Shown piece after piece: positions 4,971 to 5,722 of a stretch of DNA of 5,722 nucleotides; the first letter of the stretch is position 1; each line of letters opens with the position of its first letter. The stretch lies in assembly GCA_019117325.1 (NCBI GenBank), contig DWZY01000098.1, forward strand, positions 1-5,722. The letters run 5' to 3'. The notes below the pieces were generated by a model that saw only the letters and a list, made by a program, of their open reading frames with translations, was not told where the DNA came from and did no database searches. The position numbers were made by a program, and so were the translations under genes. The DNA comes from Candidatus Brevibacterium intestinigallinarum (lineage in GTDB: Bacteria; Actinomycetota; Actinomycetes; Actinomycetales; Brevibacteriaceae).

Positions 4971-5722
4971 TCAGACCGCCCAATCGGGCTGCGTCGGGCG
5001 GGCCACTGCTCCCAGGCAGCAGTCCACTGCGCAGGCGCCACTCGTGGCGACCAGCGGACCCTCCGGCGTGACCGCGGGCGCAGTGACGGACTCCCCGCGC
5101 ACCTGAGCGGCCCGCTCCTCCAGCAGATCCACGAGACCCGCGACGAACGGCTGCCGTGTGCCCACCGTGCCAGCCCGCACGAAGTGGAGGCCCAGGCGCT
5201 CCGCCGTCTCCGCGGCCTCGGTGTCCAGATCGAACTTGACCTCCATGTGATCGGACACGAAGCCGATCGGCACGAGGACAACACCGGTGATGCCCTCCTC
5301 GGCCAGCTCCTCCATCCGATCGTTCACGTCCGGCTCCGACCACGGGATGTGCGGGGCGCCCGAGCGCGAGCAGAAGACGAGTTCCGTGGGCAGGACGTTC
5401 CGCTCGCCCAGCTCATCGCTGACCCACTCCATGAGCTGACGGTGCTGCGCCTCGTACCCGATCGTCCGCAGCTGCGATGCGGACTCCATGGTGGCCGGGA
5501 TCGAGTGCGTGACATAGAGGACGCGCTGCGTGGCGGGGTCGAGCCCGCCGCTCATCGCCTCGAGCTGGTCGAGCCCCTCGCGGACGCAGCCCAGCTCCGC
5601 CTGCGCGAAGCCCGGGTGGTTGTAGTACTGCCGGATCTTGTCGAACTCGACCCGCAGCCCCTCCTCCGCGAGCGTCTGCGCTGTGAGCGCGAAGTCCTCC
5701 CGGTACTGCCGGCAGGAGGAGT
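4971..5722 (-). CDS. hemH: Ferrochelatase (actinobacterial coproporphyrin type), C-terminal part, runs off right edge
   Basis: Inserts Fe2+ into a porphyrin. Actinobacterial members act on coproporphyrin III to make coproheme, which HemQ then decarboxylates, so CpfC is an alternative name. The 249 residues visible begin inside the family stretch SSCRQYREDF. They continue with VLYVTHSIP, whose His (fragment residue 72) is the catalytic metal/porphyrin-site histidine, then LVFCSRSGAPHIPWSEPDVNDRM and VLVPIGFVSDHMEVKFDLD with the conserved Glu (fragment residue 160). The tail contains CAVDCC (fragment 230, 234, 235). Together with the internal Cys117 in VFCSRSG, this gives the four cysteines expected for the C-terminal [2Fe-2S] cluster of many actinobacterial ferrochelatases. 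The cluster is inferred. An in-frame internal ATG at 5555 is not the start, because homology continues upstream to the window edge. The missing N-terminus is probably over 100 residues. Confidence 0.95.
   Translation of the reverse strand, partial: SSCRQYREDFALTAQTLAEEGLRVEFDKIRQYYNHPGFAQAELGCVREGLDQLEAMSGGLDPATQRVLYVTHSIPATMESASQLRTIGYEAQHRQLMEWVSDELGERNVLPTELVFCSRSGAPHIPWSEPDVNDRMEELAEEGITGVVLVPIGFVSDHMEVKFDLDTEAAETAERLGLHFVRAGTVGTRQPFVAGLVDLLEERAAQVRGESVTAPAVTPEGPLVATSGACAVDCCLGAVARPTQPDWAV

Noticed and set aside
4388..5284. Long minus-strand open frame covering the gap and part of hemH
   Set aside because: It runs in a different frame from ferrochelatase, is Arg/Ser-rich and domainless, and overlaps two real genes.
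1..5722. Search for mobile elements, CRISPR arrays, tRNA/rRNA genes, riboswitches, toxin-antitoxin or defence systems
   Set aside because: No transposase, integrase, regular repeat-spacer array, tRNA cloverleaf or known defence motif was seen; the gene content is housekeeping.

Overview
The window comes from a GC-rich actinobacterial chromosome. Third codon positions are strongly G/C, GTG starts are common, and several genes belong to families essentially confined to Actinobacteria (DUF3710, DUF3093, DUF4193, and a ferrochelatase with a cysteine-bearing C-terminus). The set dut, DUF3710, DUF3093, DUF4193 and a TRAM-type RNA methyltransferase recalls the Mycobacterium tuberculosis Rv2689c-Rv2699c neighbourhood (from memory), here in shortened form. 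A member of Micrococcales is a reasonable guess, but the sequence alone does not fix the genus.

Layout, left to right. (1) 1-472, minus: the first 157 codons of aconitase, running off the left edge. (2) 473-634: aconitase promoter region with a perfect 20-bp palindrome that looks like an operator. (3) 635-3452, minus: three genes in a row, transcribed dut -> DUF3710 -> TRAM/RlmD-like methyltransferase, with gaps of 72 and 58 bp, probably one operon. dut may start as a leaderless message. (4) 3507-3974, plus: DUF3093 membrane protein, divergent from dut across 54 bp. (5) 3975-4088: convergent junction with a 46-bp and a 16-bp perfect palindrome. (6) 4089-4388, minus: DUF4193 zinc-ribbon protein. 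(7) 4389-4491: divergent promoter region. (8) 4492-4886, plus: a weakly supported 56-codon ORF whose stop overlaps the GTG start of a well-supported 75-residue helical protein. (9) 4887-4970: second convergent junction, again one long and one short perfect palindrome with the same 5-nt spacing. (10) 4971-5722, minus: C-terminal part of ferrochelatase, running off the right edge.

The recognised genes are housekeeping: TCA cycle (aconitase), dUTP removal (Dut), RNA modification (methyltransferase), heme synthesis (HemH), and conserved actinobacterial proteins of unknown function. I see no phage, transposon, CRISPR, toxin-antitoxin or defence system. The most noteworthy signals are non-coding: the matched palindrome pairs at both convergent junctions and the operator-like palindrome ahead of aconitase. 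The two small ORFs between DUF4193 and hemH are the only unrecognised coding content.
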